DNA from: an uncultured Acidobacteriota bacterium
GTDB taxonomy: Bacteria > Acidobacteriota > Blastocatellia > Pyrinomonadales > Pyrinomonadaceae
DNA length: 64,000 nt
NCBI GenBank assembly: GCA_937859595.1
Contig: CALMAH010000014.1
Coordinates: 124,001 to 188,000 of the forward strand
Reading direction: 5' to 3'
Shown: one piece after another, positions 7,480-15,236 of the stretch
Position numbering within the stretch: position 1 is the stretch's first letter
Layout of the letters: each line of letters opens with the position of its first letter
The notes under the pieces: model-generated
The model's input: only the letters and a program-made list of their open reading frames with translations
What the model was told of the DNA's origin: nothing
The model's database searches: none
Position numbers and translations under genes: made by a program

Positions 7480-8457
7480 ATGAAAAATAACATTACCGAT
7501 TTCATCAAACATCACTATCGACATTTTAATGCAGCGGCATTGGTTGACGCGGCGGAGGGGTATAAGCGGCACCTGGACGCAGGCGGGAAGATGATGATCA
7601 CGCTTGCGGGTGCGATGTCGACGGCGGAGTTGGGCCTGTCGCTGGCGGAGATGATCCGGCAGGACAAGGTGCAGATCATCTCCTGTACGGGAGCGAACCT
7701 TGAGGAGGACCTGTTCAACCTGGTCGCCCATGATTTCTACGAACGCGTGCCGAATTACCGCGACCTGACCGCCGAGGACGAGCAGGCGTTGCTTGACCGG
7801 CACATGAACCGCGTGACGGACACCTGCATACCGGAGCACGAGGCGATGCGGCGGCTGGAGAAGGCGATGGTCGAGGTCTGGACGCGGGCGGAAGCAGAAG
7901 GACAGCGATATTTTCCGCACGAATTTATGTATCAGGTGCTCAGAAACGGCTCGCTCGAAGAGCATTACCAGATCGACGTAAAAGACAGCTGGATGTACGC
8001 CGCGGCGGAGAAGAACCTGCCGATGGTCGTGCCGGGCTGGGAAGATTCGACGATGGGCAATATGTTCGCCGGCCACGTGATCACCGGTGACATCGAGAAC
8101 GTACATACGGTACGCACCGGTATCGAATACATGACGATGCTCGCCGAATGGTACACCGCGAATGCGAGCGACGATTCGACCATCGGTTTTTTCCAGATCG
8201 GCGGCGGAATAGCGGGTGATTTTCCGATCTGCGTTGTTCCGATGCTCCACCAGGACCTGCAGCGAGAGAACGTCCCCGTCTGGGGCTACTTTTGCCAGAT
8301 CTCGGATTCGACCACCTCGTACGGCTCGTATTCAGGCGCCGTCCCCAACGAAAAAATAACCTGGGGCAAACTCGAAGCCTCAACCCCAAAATTCATCGTC
8401 GAAAGCGACGCCTCAATAGTCGCCCCGCTGATGTTTGCGTATATTTTGGGTTGGTAA
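7480..8457 (+). CDS. deoxyhypusine synthase family protein lacking the usual catalytic Lys
   Basis: A 325-residue deoxyhypusine-synthase-fold protein. The NAD-binding segment SCTGANLEEDLFNLVAHDFY (residues 69-88) and the glycine-rich loop GGGIAGDF (241-248) identify the family. In eukaryotic DHS and bacterial homospermidine-forming relatives the loop carries the imine-forming lysine (GGGxxK). Here that position is Gly246, so the canonical aminobutyl transfer chemistry is doubtful. The protein ends in VAPLMFAYILGW, a complete C-terminus. Bacteria lack eIF5A, so the substrate is unknown; polyamine-related chemistry is only a family-based guess. A palindromic repeat element begins 1 bp after its stop codon. 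Confidence 0.85.
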   Translation: MKNNITDFIKHHYRHFNAAALVDAAEGYKRHLDAGGKMMITLAGAMSTAELGLSLAEMIRQDKVQIISCTGANLEEDLFNLVAHDFYERVPNYRDLTAEDEQALLDRHMNRVTDTCIPEHEAMRRLEKAMVEVWTRAEAEGQRYFPHEFMYQVLRNGSLEEHYQIDVKDSWMYAAAEKNLPMVVPGWEDSTMGNMFAGHVITGDIENVHTVRTGIEYMTMLAEWYTANASDDSTIGFFQIGGGIAGDFPICVVPMLHQDLQRENVPVWGYFCQISDSTTSYGSYSGAVPNEKITWGKLEASTPKFIVESDASIVAPLMFAYILGW

Positions 8458-8458
8458 C

Positions 8459-8589
8459 GGAGCGCGGACACTCATGTCCGCATCGCCGGTTCCTCCGACG
8501 AGAAAAGCCCGAATCGATCGACGAGTGAAGGATTTCAGAGCCTCTTCGCGCCGGGGCGACGCTCATGCGGACGGGAGTGTCCGCCCTCC
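8459..8589. repeat. REPIN-like inverted repeat pair, family I
   Basis: Two palindromes face each other. GCGGACA-CTCA-TGTCCGC lies at 8464-8481 and GCGGAC-GGGAG-TGTCCGC at 8567-8584, flanked by GGAGC and GCCCTCC ends. The inner arms carry CATCGCCGGTTCCTCCG and CGACGCTCATG sequences shared with the element at 27024-27135. The two-headed layout matches REPIN elements. It fills the gap between the DHS-like gene and a monooxygenase stump. Confidence 0.85.
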
Positions 8590-8594
8590 GGATT

Positions 8595-8765
8595 ATGGAA
8601 CATTTCGACAACTTGATCATCGGTGCGGGGCTTTCGGGCGTTGGGGCCGGGGCTCGGGTGCGGATGGACTGTCCGGGGAAGACGTTTGCGATACTTGAGG
8701 GGCGTGAGCGAAGCGGCGGGACTTGGGATCTGTTTCGGTATCCGGGCGTGCGTTCGAATAATTGA
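8595..8765 (+). pseudogene. flavin monooxygenase N-terminal remnant
   Basis: ATG 8595 opens a 56-codon frame reading [20 protein letters not shown], then [29 protein letters not shown]. This is the start of an FAD-dependent (FMO / Baeyer-Villiger type) monooxygenase with the GxGxxG dinucleotide-binding motif and the GGTWD motif. Full-length relatives have about 480 residues. The frame stops at 8765, three bases into the hldD upstream region, so about 90% of the gene is gone. The repeat element ends five bases before its ATG, suggesting repeat-associated rearrangement. Confidence 0.85.
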
Positions 8766-8791
8766 CCTTTGTAGCTGTATCATCGGATTGT

Positions 8792-9772
8792 ATGCGAATC
8801 ATTGTTACAGGCGGGGCGGGGTTTATCGGGAGCGCTGTTGTTTGGCGGCTGAATGAGCTGGGGTTTGACGATATTTTGATCGTGGACCGGATGGATGAGA
8901 CGGACAAGTGGAAAAATCTCGCGCCGCTGAAATTTGCCGACTATGTAGATGCGGACGATTTCGCTGATGAGCTTGATCTGCACGAAGATGCGGACTGTGT
9001 ATTTCATCTTGGGGCGTGTTCATCGACGACCGAAACCGACGCGGACTATATGTTCCGCAATAATTTTGAATATACAAAACTGCTTGCTTTGTGGACGCTC
9101 GAGAACGATAGGCGGTTTATCTATGCTTCATCGGCTGCGACCTACGGCGACGGCTCGGCAGGAATGGAGGACGGCACCGACGGCCTGGCCCGGCTTCGGC
9201 CGCTGAACGTTTACGGCTATTCGAAGCATCTTTTTGATCAATGGGCGGCGCGGAACGGGCTGTTTGACCGGATTGTCGGGCTGAGGTATTTCAACGTATT
9301 CGGGCCGAATGAGAATCATAAAGGCGACATGCGTTCGCTGGTCAATAAAGCCTTCGGGCAAATAAATTCGACCGGCAAGCTCCAGCTTTTCAAAAGTGCA
9401 AACCCCGATTACGCCGATGGCGAATTCGGACGCGATTTTGTTTATGTAAAGGACGCTGTCGATATGACATTGCATTTTATGGAAAACGGTGTCGGGGGGC
9501 TCTTTAACGTCGGTTCGGGCCGAATGAATACCTGGAACGCCCTGGCCGATGCGATCTTCAGGGCGCTTGACCTGCCGAAAAATGTTGAATTCATCGATAT
9601 GCCGGAGCATCTGCGTGATCGCTATCAATACCACACATTAGCCGATCTCACCCGCATCCGCGATGCCGGATATACCGCTGAGACCATCCCGCTTGACGAG
9701 GCCGTTGCCGATTATGTAAGGAACTATCTTGTCCCGGGCAGGCACCTCGGCGACCAGATCCGCGACGAATGA
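8792..9772 (+). CDS. hldD: ADP-L-glycero-D-manno-heptose-6-epimerase
   Basis: An extended SDR epimerase of about 326 residues. It converts ADP-D-glycero- to ADP-L-glycero-D-manno-heptose for the lipopolysaccharide inner core. MRIIVTGGAGFIGSAVV is the NAD(P)-binding start, HLGACSSTTETD and YASSAATYGDG are hallmark HldD segments, and YGYSKHLFD carries the catalytic Tyr-Lys. RYFNVFGPNENHKGDM is diagnostic. The start at 8792 is preferred over the longer frame from 8762, which adds ten unrelated residues. The stop overlaps the next gene by 4 bp. It implies an outer membrane with heptose-containing LPS. Confidence 0.94.
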   Translation: MRIIVTGGAGFIGSAVVWRLNELGFDDILIVDRMDETDKWKNLAPLKFADYVDADDFADELDLHEDADCVFHLGACSSTTETDADYMFRNNFEYTKLLALWTLENDRRFIYASSAATYGDGSAGMEDGTDGLARLRPLNVYGYSKHLFDQWAARNGLFDRIVGLRYFNVFGPNENHKGDMRSLVNKAFGQINSTGKLQLFKSANPDYADGEFGRDFVYVKDAVDMTLHFMENGVGGLFNVGSGRMNTWNALADAIFRALDLPKNVEFIDMPEHLRDRYQYHTLADLTRIRDAGYTAETIPLDEAVADYVRNYLVPGRHLGDQIRDE

Positions 9773-10584
9773 CCCAGGCAAATTCGAAAGTGAAAAAAAA
9801 GGCCAATCCCGGATGGCAGGGCACGGTGTTTCTCTGGGAGGAGCATGGCCTGTTCGTCGGTAATGCCGGTGACGCCGAACTGCATGAGTCACCGGCGATA
9901 AAAATTTGTATCTCGATCGACGGCGGATTCCGGCTTCGGCAATCCGAAGCGGAAAAATGGGAAGCCTTTAACGCTGCGATAATTCCGGCAGGCTCTTCTC
10001 ATGCCATCAATGGCGGCGGCAATCGGATGGCAATGGTGCTTCTCGCTCCTGAAGGCCGGCTCGGCAAGAGCATTTTCGGCCTGGCAAAAGGCGATGCGAT
10101 CATCCCGATTGAGGGCGATGTGCGGGAAAGACTGCGTTCGGGGTCATTTTTCAATACAGCATGGACCGACGGCACCGACATAGACCGGAAAACGGGCGAG
10201 ATAGTCGCTCTGCTCAAGGAGCATCTTGCTGTCGATGCTCAGCAGGAGGGCATCGATCCGCGTGTCGAACAGAGTATCGAGTGGATACGCGCAGGCCGCG
10301 AAAATGGCATCCTGGTACGCGACATAGCCGCGGAGGTCGATCTTTCCGAAAGCCGGTTCTCGCACCTTTTTTCCGAACACGTTCGCGTTCCCGTCCGCCG
10401 TTATTTGCTTTGGCTGCGGCTGCGTGATGCGCTTCACCTGCTGGCGTCTGCCGATTCGCTTACCGAGGCGGCACATTCGGCCGGATTTGCAGATTCTTCT
10501 CATCTTACGCGTACATTTCGCACCGCACTTGGCATTGCTCCTTCCGATCTGGTTCGCGAGAGCCGTCTCATCTCTTTCCTTTAA
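9769..10584 (+). CDS. AraC-family transcriptional regulator
   Basis: A 271-residue regulator. The N-terminal half is a cupin-like sensor (AIKICISIDGGFRLR, then AAIIPAGSSHAINGGGNRMAMVLLAPEGR). The C-terminal 100 residues contain the two helix-turn-helices of AraC proteins: IAAEVDLSESRFSHLFSEHV, then LTEAAHSAGFADSSHLTRTF ending in GIAPSDLVRES. It overlaps hldD by ATGA, so the two are probably co-transcribed. It stands just upstream of the ether-lipid genes, which it could control. Ligand unknown. Confidence 0.88.
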   Translation: MTQANSKVKKKANPGWQGTVFLWEEHGLFVGNAGDAELHESPAIKICISIDGGFRLRQSEAEKWEAFNAAIIPAGSSHAINGGGNRMAMVLLAPEGRLGKSIFGLAKGDAIIPIEGDVRERLRSGSFFNTAWTDGTDIDRKTGEIVALLKEHLAVDAQQEGIDPRVEQSIEWIRAGRENGILVRDIAAEVDLSESRFSHLFSEHVRVPVRRYLLWLRLRDALHLLASADSLTEAAHSAGFADSSHLTRTFRTALGIAPSDLVRESRLISFL

Positions 10585-10634
10585 TAGCAGATTCGTTCAA
10601 GCGCGGTTCCGCGGCCGCGGGTTAATATCTCTTC

Positions 10635-12404
10635 GTGGAAAAAAGAGGGCGTATCTATCCCGAGCCTGTAACGATCGGGGCTAATGAAGTGGAAAGTCTT
10701 GAAAACTGGGGCTTTCGCGACACTTCATTTGCGATAAACGAAAATGGAAATGTAACGATACTTGGAAACCGCTACGAACTCAGCGGCAAGGAACTTCCGC
10801 GCCTTTTGCCATGGATACGGGAGACACTTGATATTGATCCGGATATCAATGACCGCTTTGAGCCGCGCTATCCCCCGGAAATACCTGAGCCCGTGGATAA
10901 TGCCGACTTTGTCGGTTCCATATCGGATTTTCTCGCACCGGAACAAATAGAAAGGGACGCTGACAGCCGCATACGCCATGGCCACGGCCATACGCAGGAA
11001 GAGATGTTTGCCATCAAATATGGCAACCTGGGCCGCGTTCCCGACCTTGTGGTCTATCCCGAAACCGAAGAACAGGTGGCAATGCTGGTCGATGCAGCAA
11101 AGCGGACAAATGTGGTCCTCATTCCTTTTGGCGGTGGAACGAATGTAACGGACGCTCTTCGCTGCCGTGAAAACGAATCGAGGATGATAGTTTCGGTCGA
11201 TATGCGGCGTCTGAGTCGGATAGTCTGGATAGACAAGGAAAATATGATCGCCTCGATTCAGGCCGGCGCGGTTGGACGCCACTTAATGCAGCAGCTTGCC
11301 GAATATGGCGTCACCATGGGGCATGAACCCGATAGTGTCGAATTTTCCACGCTGGGCGGCTGGATCGCCACAAATGCCAGCGGGATGAAAAAGAACAAAT
11401 ATGGCAACATAGAGGACATCGTGGTCGATATCGCGGTCGCTACGGCAGATGGCCGGCTCGAACGCCTGAATCTGGCCCCTCGTGAATCCGTCGGATCGGA
11501 TATGAGGCGGCTGATATTTGGTTCGGAGGGGACGCTGGGTATCGTCACTTCAGCCACTGTAAAACTCTTTCCTCTGCCCGAAGCTCAGGAATATGGCTCC
11601 GTGCTTTTTCCCAGCTATGAGGAAGGATTTGCATTTATGCAGGAGCTTGTCCGGACCTCCCGGCCCCCTGCGAGCTGTCGGCTGGTCGATAATCTTCAGT
11701 TTCAGTTTGGCCTTGCGCTCAAACCCGCAGCCAGCGGTACCGCCGCCCTAAAAGGCAGGATAGAAAAATTCTTTGTTACTAAGATAAAAGGGTTTCAGCC
11801 TTATAAGATGGTCGCTCTGACGCTTGTATTCGAGGGCACCAGGGCCGACGTGGAACAGCAGAAACGAGATGTTTACCGCATTGCAGCCAGGCACGGCGGT
11901 ATGAAGGCCGGCAGCGAGAACGGCCGGCGGGGGTACCAGCTTACATATAGCATTGCCTATATTCGCGATTTTCTGATGAATTACTACATCATCGCGGAAT
12001 CGTTTGAAACAAGCTGTGCCTGGAGCGATGCATTGGCGGTCTGTGACAACGTCAAACGTGTTCTTACCGAGGAGTATAAAAAACGCGGCCTGCCCGGAAA
12101 GCCGTTTATAACATCGCGGATCACGCAACTTTATCAGACCGGCGTAGCTATTTATTTCTATTTCGGATTCTACTTCAAGGGGGTTGAAGCACCGTCACAG
12201 GTCTATCTGGAGCTTGAGAATATCGCACGGGCTGAGATACTTCGGTCGGGGGGGTCGCTGTCGCATCATCACGGTGTGGGCAAGATACGCGAGGGCTTTC
12301 TTTCGGAAATAATGTCCGAAACTTCGCTGAAATGGAAAAAGGCTGTGAAAGCGAGTCTCGATCCCGACAATATCTTTGGTGCCGGAAATCAAAACCTGGG
12401 TTGA
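10635..12404 (+). CDS. alkyldihydroxyacetonephosphate synthase (AGPS-type)
   Basis: An FAD enzyme of 589 residues. It matches eukaryotic alkyl-DHAP synthase along its whole length as I recall that sequence: WGFRDTSF, the PCMH-type FAD segment IPFGGGTNVTDAL, GHEPDSVEFSTLGGWIATNASGM, NKYGNIEDIVVDI, FGSEGTLGIVTSATVK, LTYSIAYIRDF, ESFETSCAW, and GGSLSHHHGVGK (about 539-550). The enzyme swaps the acyl chain of acyl-DHAP for a fatty alcohol, creating the glycerol ether bond. The length suits the mature enzyme without a peroxisomal leader. The start is a GTG at 10635 with no strong ribosome site. An acyltransferase follows after 9 bp. Confidence 0.92.
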   Translation: MEKRGRIYPEPVTIGANEVESLENWGFRDTSFAINENGNVTILGNRYELSGKELPRLLPWIRETLDIDPDINDRFEPRYPPEIPEPVDNADFVGSISDFLAPEQIERDADSRIRHGHGHTQEEMFAIKYGNLGRVPDLVVYPETEEQVAMLVDAAKRTNVVLIPFGGGTNVTDALRCRENESRMIVSVDMRRLSRIVWIDKENMIASIQAGAVGRHLMQQLAEYGVTMGHEPDSVEFSTLGGWIATNASGMKKNKYGNIEDIVVDIAVATADGRLERLNLAPRESVGSDMRRLIFGSEGTLGIVTSATVKLFPLPEAQEYGSVLFPSYEEGFAFMQELVRTSRPPASCRLVDNLQFQFGLALKPAASGTAALKGRIEKFFVTKIKGFQPYKMVALTLVFEGTRADVEQQKRDVYRIAARHGGMKAGSENGRRGYQLTYSIAYIRDFLMNYYIIAESFETSCAWSDALAVCDNVKRVLTEEYKKRGLPGKPFITSRITQLYQTGVAIYFYFGFYFKGVEAPSQVYLELENIARAEILRSGGSLSHHHGVGKIREGFLSEIMSETSLKWKKAVKASLDPDNIFGAGNQNLG

Positions 12405-12413
12405 TGTTAAGAA

Positions 12414-13268
12414 ATGCTTAGAGCCGAAAGACTTATTGAGATCATCCGCAATAGCGTTCCTGCACGCAAGATTTCCGATCCGCCGCTCTGGCAGATCGAA
12501 AAGACACGTTTTCAGGCGAATGTCTGCCGAGTGTTGCTTCTTCCGCTCGGAGGCATATTGATCGTTCTGATGAGATATTTCCGAGGTTATAGCATCGAGA
12601 ACATGGCGGAGACTCGCCGGCAATTCAGGGAAATATGGAAAGAGAAGGAACTGAAAGGCGTCCCGCTGCTGATATGCGCCAATCACCTTACATTTATCGA
12701 CTCCGCTCTGCTGATCTGGGCATTCGGTTCGAACATCTGGTACTTGTTCAACTATCGGGCCTTTATGTGGAATTTACCGGCAGGCGATTTCTTCAAGAAA
12801 AGATTCATTTATCATGCGGTCCTGTATCTGACAAAATGTATATTTATTGACCGCAATGGGTCTTCGGCCCATAAGAACGCGGTGCTCAATCTGTGCCGGT
12901 ATCTGCTTGAGAAAGGAAACGTGGTGCTCATCTTTCCCGAAGGGCAGCGCAGCCGGACAGGCCTCTTCGATGTTGAAAGACTCCGTTTCGGTGCCGGAAA
13001 GATAATTACGGCCTTGGGCGATGCAAAAGTGCTGTGTGTGTATATCCGAAGTCCGCTGCAGAAAGGTTATTCGAATTACCCGCCGAGAGGGTCTCGTTTT
13101 CAGATACAAATGAAGGTGATATCACCGGAGGTTTCCACTGAAACTTCGCCAAGACGCGCCAGCATCTCCGCTGTATACCAGATAGGCAGGGCGATCAGTG
13201 AAATGGAAGAAAACTTTTTTGCTCGTAACCCGGACGCCCGCCCTCCGATCCCGTTATCCGATGTCTGA
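12414..13268 (+). CDS. PlsC-type glycerolipid acyltransferase
   Basis: A 284-residue acyltransferase. The catalytic motif NHLTFID (HxxxxD) is near residue 88 and the substrate motif FPEGQRSRTG near 180. A hydrophobic segment near residues 38-60 suggests membrane attachment. It starts 9 bp after the alkyl-DHAP synthase and overlaps the next gene by 8 bp. In this setting it could acylate DHAP (giving the synthase its substrate) or acylate the 1-alkyl-glycerol-3-phosphate product; sequence alone does not decide. Confidence 0.88.
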   Translation: MLRAERLIEIIRNSVPARKISDPPLWQIEKTRFQANVCRVLLLPLGGILIVLMRYFRGYSIENMAETRRQFREIWKEKELKGVPLLICANHLTFIDSALLIWAFGSNIWYLFNYRAFMWNLPAGDFFKKRFIYHAVLYLTKCIFIDRNGSSAHKNAVLNLCRYLLEKGNVVLIFPEGQRSRTGLFDVERLRFGAGKIITALGDAKVLCVYIRSPLQKGYSNYPPRGSRFQIQMKVISPEVSTETSPRRASISAVYQIGRAISEMEENFFARNPDARPPIPLSDV

Positions 13269-14049
13269 GACCGCACCATTGGCCATGATAACCGGCGCAT
13301 CATCTGGAATAGGCCGGGAGATATCGGCAGAATTTGCCCGTTTGGGTTATCGGACATTTTTGACCGGCAGAGATGAGGCAAGATTGAATGAGGTCGCTCT
13401 TGAACTTGGCAAGAAGTTTGGGACCGAATCTTATGTTCAATGTGCCGACCTGGCCAACGGCAATGACAGAGAAAAGCTGGTGGAAAAAGCAGCCGAGCTT
13501 GCCCCGAATGTGCTTGTAAATAATGCAGGATTTGGTGTGAAAGGTGTTTTTTCGGAGACCTCGCTCTCGGCCGAACTGGATATGATAGAGGTGCAGATCG
13601 CGGCCATGCTCGCGCTTACAAAAGCTGTTCTTCCCGGTATGAAAATCAGAAAAGAGGGCCTGATCCTGAATGTCGCCTCGGTCTATTCTTTTTCGCCGGT
13701 TCCCCAGCAGGCAGCCTATGCTGCAGCAAAATCGTTTATCTTCTCCTTTTCAACCTCGCTTAGAGATGAGTTGAAAGCGGACGGGATAATGGTCTCTGTC
13801 CTTGCTCCCGGCATCACACAGACCGAATTTCGTGCACGTGCCGGCATTCCCGATATGAAAGATAGCGGTATGTCGGCCTGTGAAGTAGCCAGGATAGGTG
13901 TAGGTCAGGCATTGAAAGGAAAGCCGCTGATAGTTCCCGGTTGGCAAAACAAACTGTTCGTATTTCTCGTCAGACATTTCCCGGTAGATCTTTCCATAGC
14001 CCTGATAAATCTAATAAATTCCAAGCGTGGTGTCCGTACTAAAACCTGA
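13261..14049 (+). CDS. short-chain dehydrogenase, candidate alkyl/acyl-DHAP reductase
   Basis: A classical SDR of about 262 residues: cofactor loop TGASSGIG near residue 12, NNAG near 84, and catalytic YAAAK near 150. ATG 13261 overlaps the acyltransferase stop by 8 bp, so the two are translationally coupled. The ether-lipid pathway needs an NADPH-dependent reductase of 1-alkyl-DHAP, and the mammalian enzyme for this step (DHRS7B) is also an SDR. Assignment to that step is from context. A hydrophobic C-terminal part (KLFVFLVRHFPVDLSIALINLI) may place it at the membrane. Confidence 0.85.
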   Translation: MSETAPLAMITGASSGIGREISAEFARLGYRTFLTGRDEARLNEVALELGKKFGTESYVQCADLANGNDREKLVEKAAELAPNVLVNNAGFGVKGVFSETSLSAELDMIEVQIAAMLALTKAVLPGMKIRKEGLILNVASVYSFSPVPQQAAYAAAKSFIFSFSTSLRDELKADGIMVSVLAPGITQTEFRARAGIPDMKDSGMSACEVARIGVGQALKGKPLIVPGWQNKLFVFLVRHFPVDLSIALINLINSKRGVRTKT

Positions 14050-14216
14050 CGCCGAGAGCTCCCTGCTAATGTTCTATTCGGTTCTGCTTATCTCTTAGCA
14101 TGTTGTAAAAGCCTCTTTTTCTACTGTATTGGGATCGGGTACGTTCAACAAAGCGGCCGGTTTTGTGCAAAACTATACTTGTTGGAAGAAAGTGCGATAA
14201 TTTTAAATCGGAGGTT

Positions 14217-15233
14217 ATGCTTATATTACACCTTTCTGTAAATGCGGTCCGGTGGGCCTTAAAGATCAGCATTCTAGCCGCCATCGTTGCCGTTTCGCTT
14301 TTCTTTGCAAACAGCCAACTGATCGTCGCCGAACCGATCATTGCTACAGCCGTTACGATAGACCTCATTCTCACTTTGCCGGTCGCCTATTATTTCTTTA
14401 TTCGAAACTCGGCTATTCCCAGAATAACGGTTGTTCCGGTTTTTCTTGCCGCAGTGCTTTTAGCGTCGTTCATCTTGCCTTCTGATGATCGAATCCTACT
14501 GGGTCTTGCGGTCGCCTATGCGGTCCCGGCAGCCGAACTTTTTGTACTTGGGTATCTTGGATACCGGGTTTATCTCACTCGAAGGGCATTCGGTAAGCTG
14601 GCCAGGACCGGCCGCGATCTGATGGAGCGTCTCCGCATGGCTTTTGTCTCCGAACTGAAGCCTGCTGTTGTCGCCCGGGCCGCAGCTTTTGAGATCGGAG
14701 TGTTTTTCCTGATCTTGTTTGTCTGGCAAAGGCCCTCAACGGCCGGGTTCTCTTACCATCGAAATAACTGCGCGATCCCGATCCTGATAGTCCTGCTGTT
14801 CCTGCTCATAGCTGAGACAATTGTCGCTCACTTCCTGCTTGCTATGTTTAGCCCGATAGCAGCGTGGATAGCAACCGGTGTCAGTATTTATTTAGCTATA
14901 CAGGTCATTGCACATTTCAAGGCTCTTTTTATGAGGCCCATCGTTGTCACAGAAGATGCGGTCCTGCTTCGATGTGGGATCATGGGAGATGCTTTTATCG
15001 AGAGGGGATCTATCGCCCGAGTCGAAAAGCTCTCTCGATTTCCGCAGAACACAACAAACGAGATAGCTATTTCACCACTCGGCTCGCTTGTCCAGCCTAA
15101 CGTGAGGATCGAGATGAAGCAGGTAACAGCCTTTTACAGCATATACGGTCTTAAGAAGGAATATTCTGCGATTTCGTTCAGCGTAGATGAACCCGACAGA
15201 TTTCTTGCATTGCTCGAACAAAGATCGCATTAA
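14217..15233 (+). CDS. multi-pass membrane protein with PH-like tail
   Basis: A protein of about 338 residues with roughly six hydrophobic segments (for example LILHLSVNAVRWALKISILAAIVAVSLFF and ILIVLLFLLIAETIVAHFLLAMF). It ends in a soluble part beginning RPIVVTEDAVLLRCGIMGDAFIERGSIARVEKL that resembles bacterial PH-like domains. The start is ATG 14217 behind GGAGG; the frame to 14163 is longer but unsupported. It lies 167 bp after the SDR and 3 bp before ribF. Function unknown. Confidence 0.75.
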   Translation: MLILHLSVNAVRWALKISILAAIVAVSLFFANSQLIVAEPIIATAVTIDLILTLPVAYYFFIRNSAIPRITVVPVFLAAVLLASFILPSDDRILLGLAVAYAVPAAELFVLGYLGYRVYLTRRAFGKLARTGRDLMERLRMAFVSELKPAVVARAAAFEIGVFFLILFVWQRPSTAGFSYHRNNCAIPILIVLLFLLIAETIVAHFLLAMFSPIAAWIATGVSIYLAIQVIAHFKALFMRPIVVTEDAVLLRCGIMGDAFIERGSIARVEKLSRFPQNTTNEIAISPLGSLVQPNVRIEMKQVTAFYSIYGLKKEYSAISFSVDEPDRFLALLEQRSH

Positions 15234-15236
15234 TAC

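Noticed and set aside
7327-8250. A 307-codon open frame on the minus strand opposite the DHS-like gene
   Set aside because: It is rich in His and Arg with no domain pattern and mirrors the codon bias of the real gene on the plus strand.
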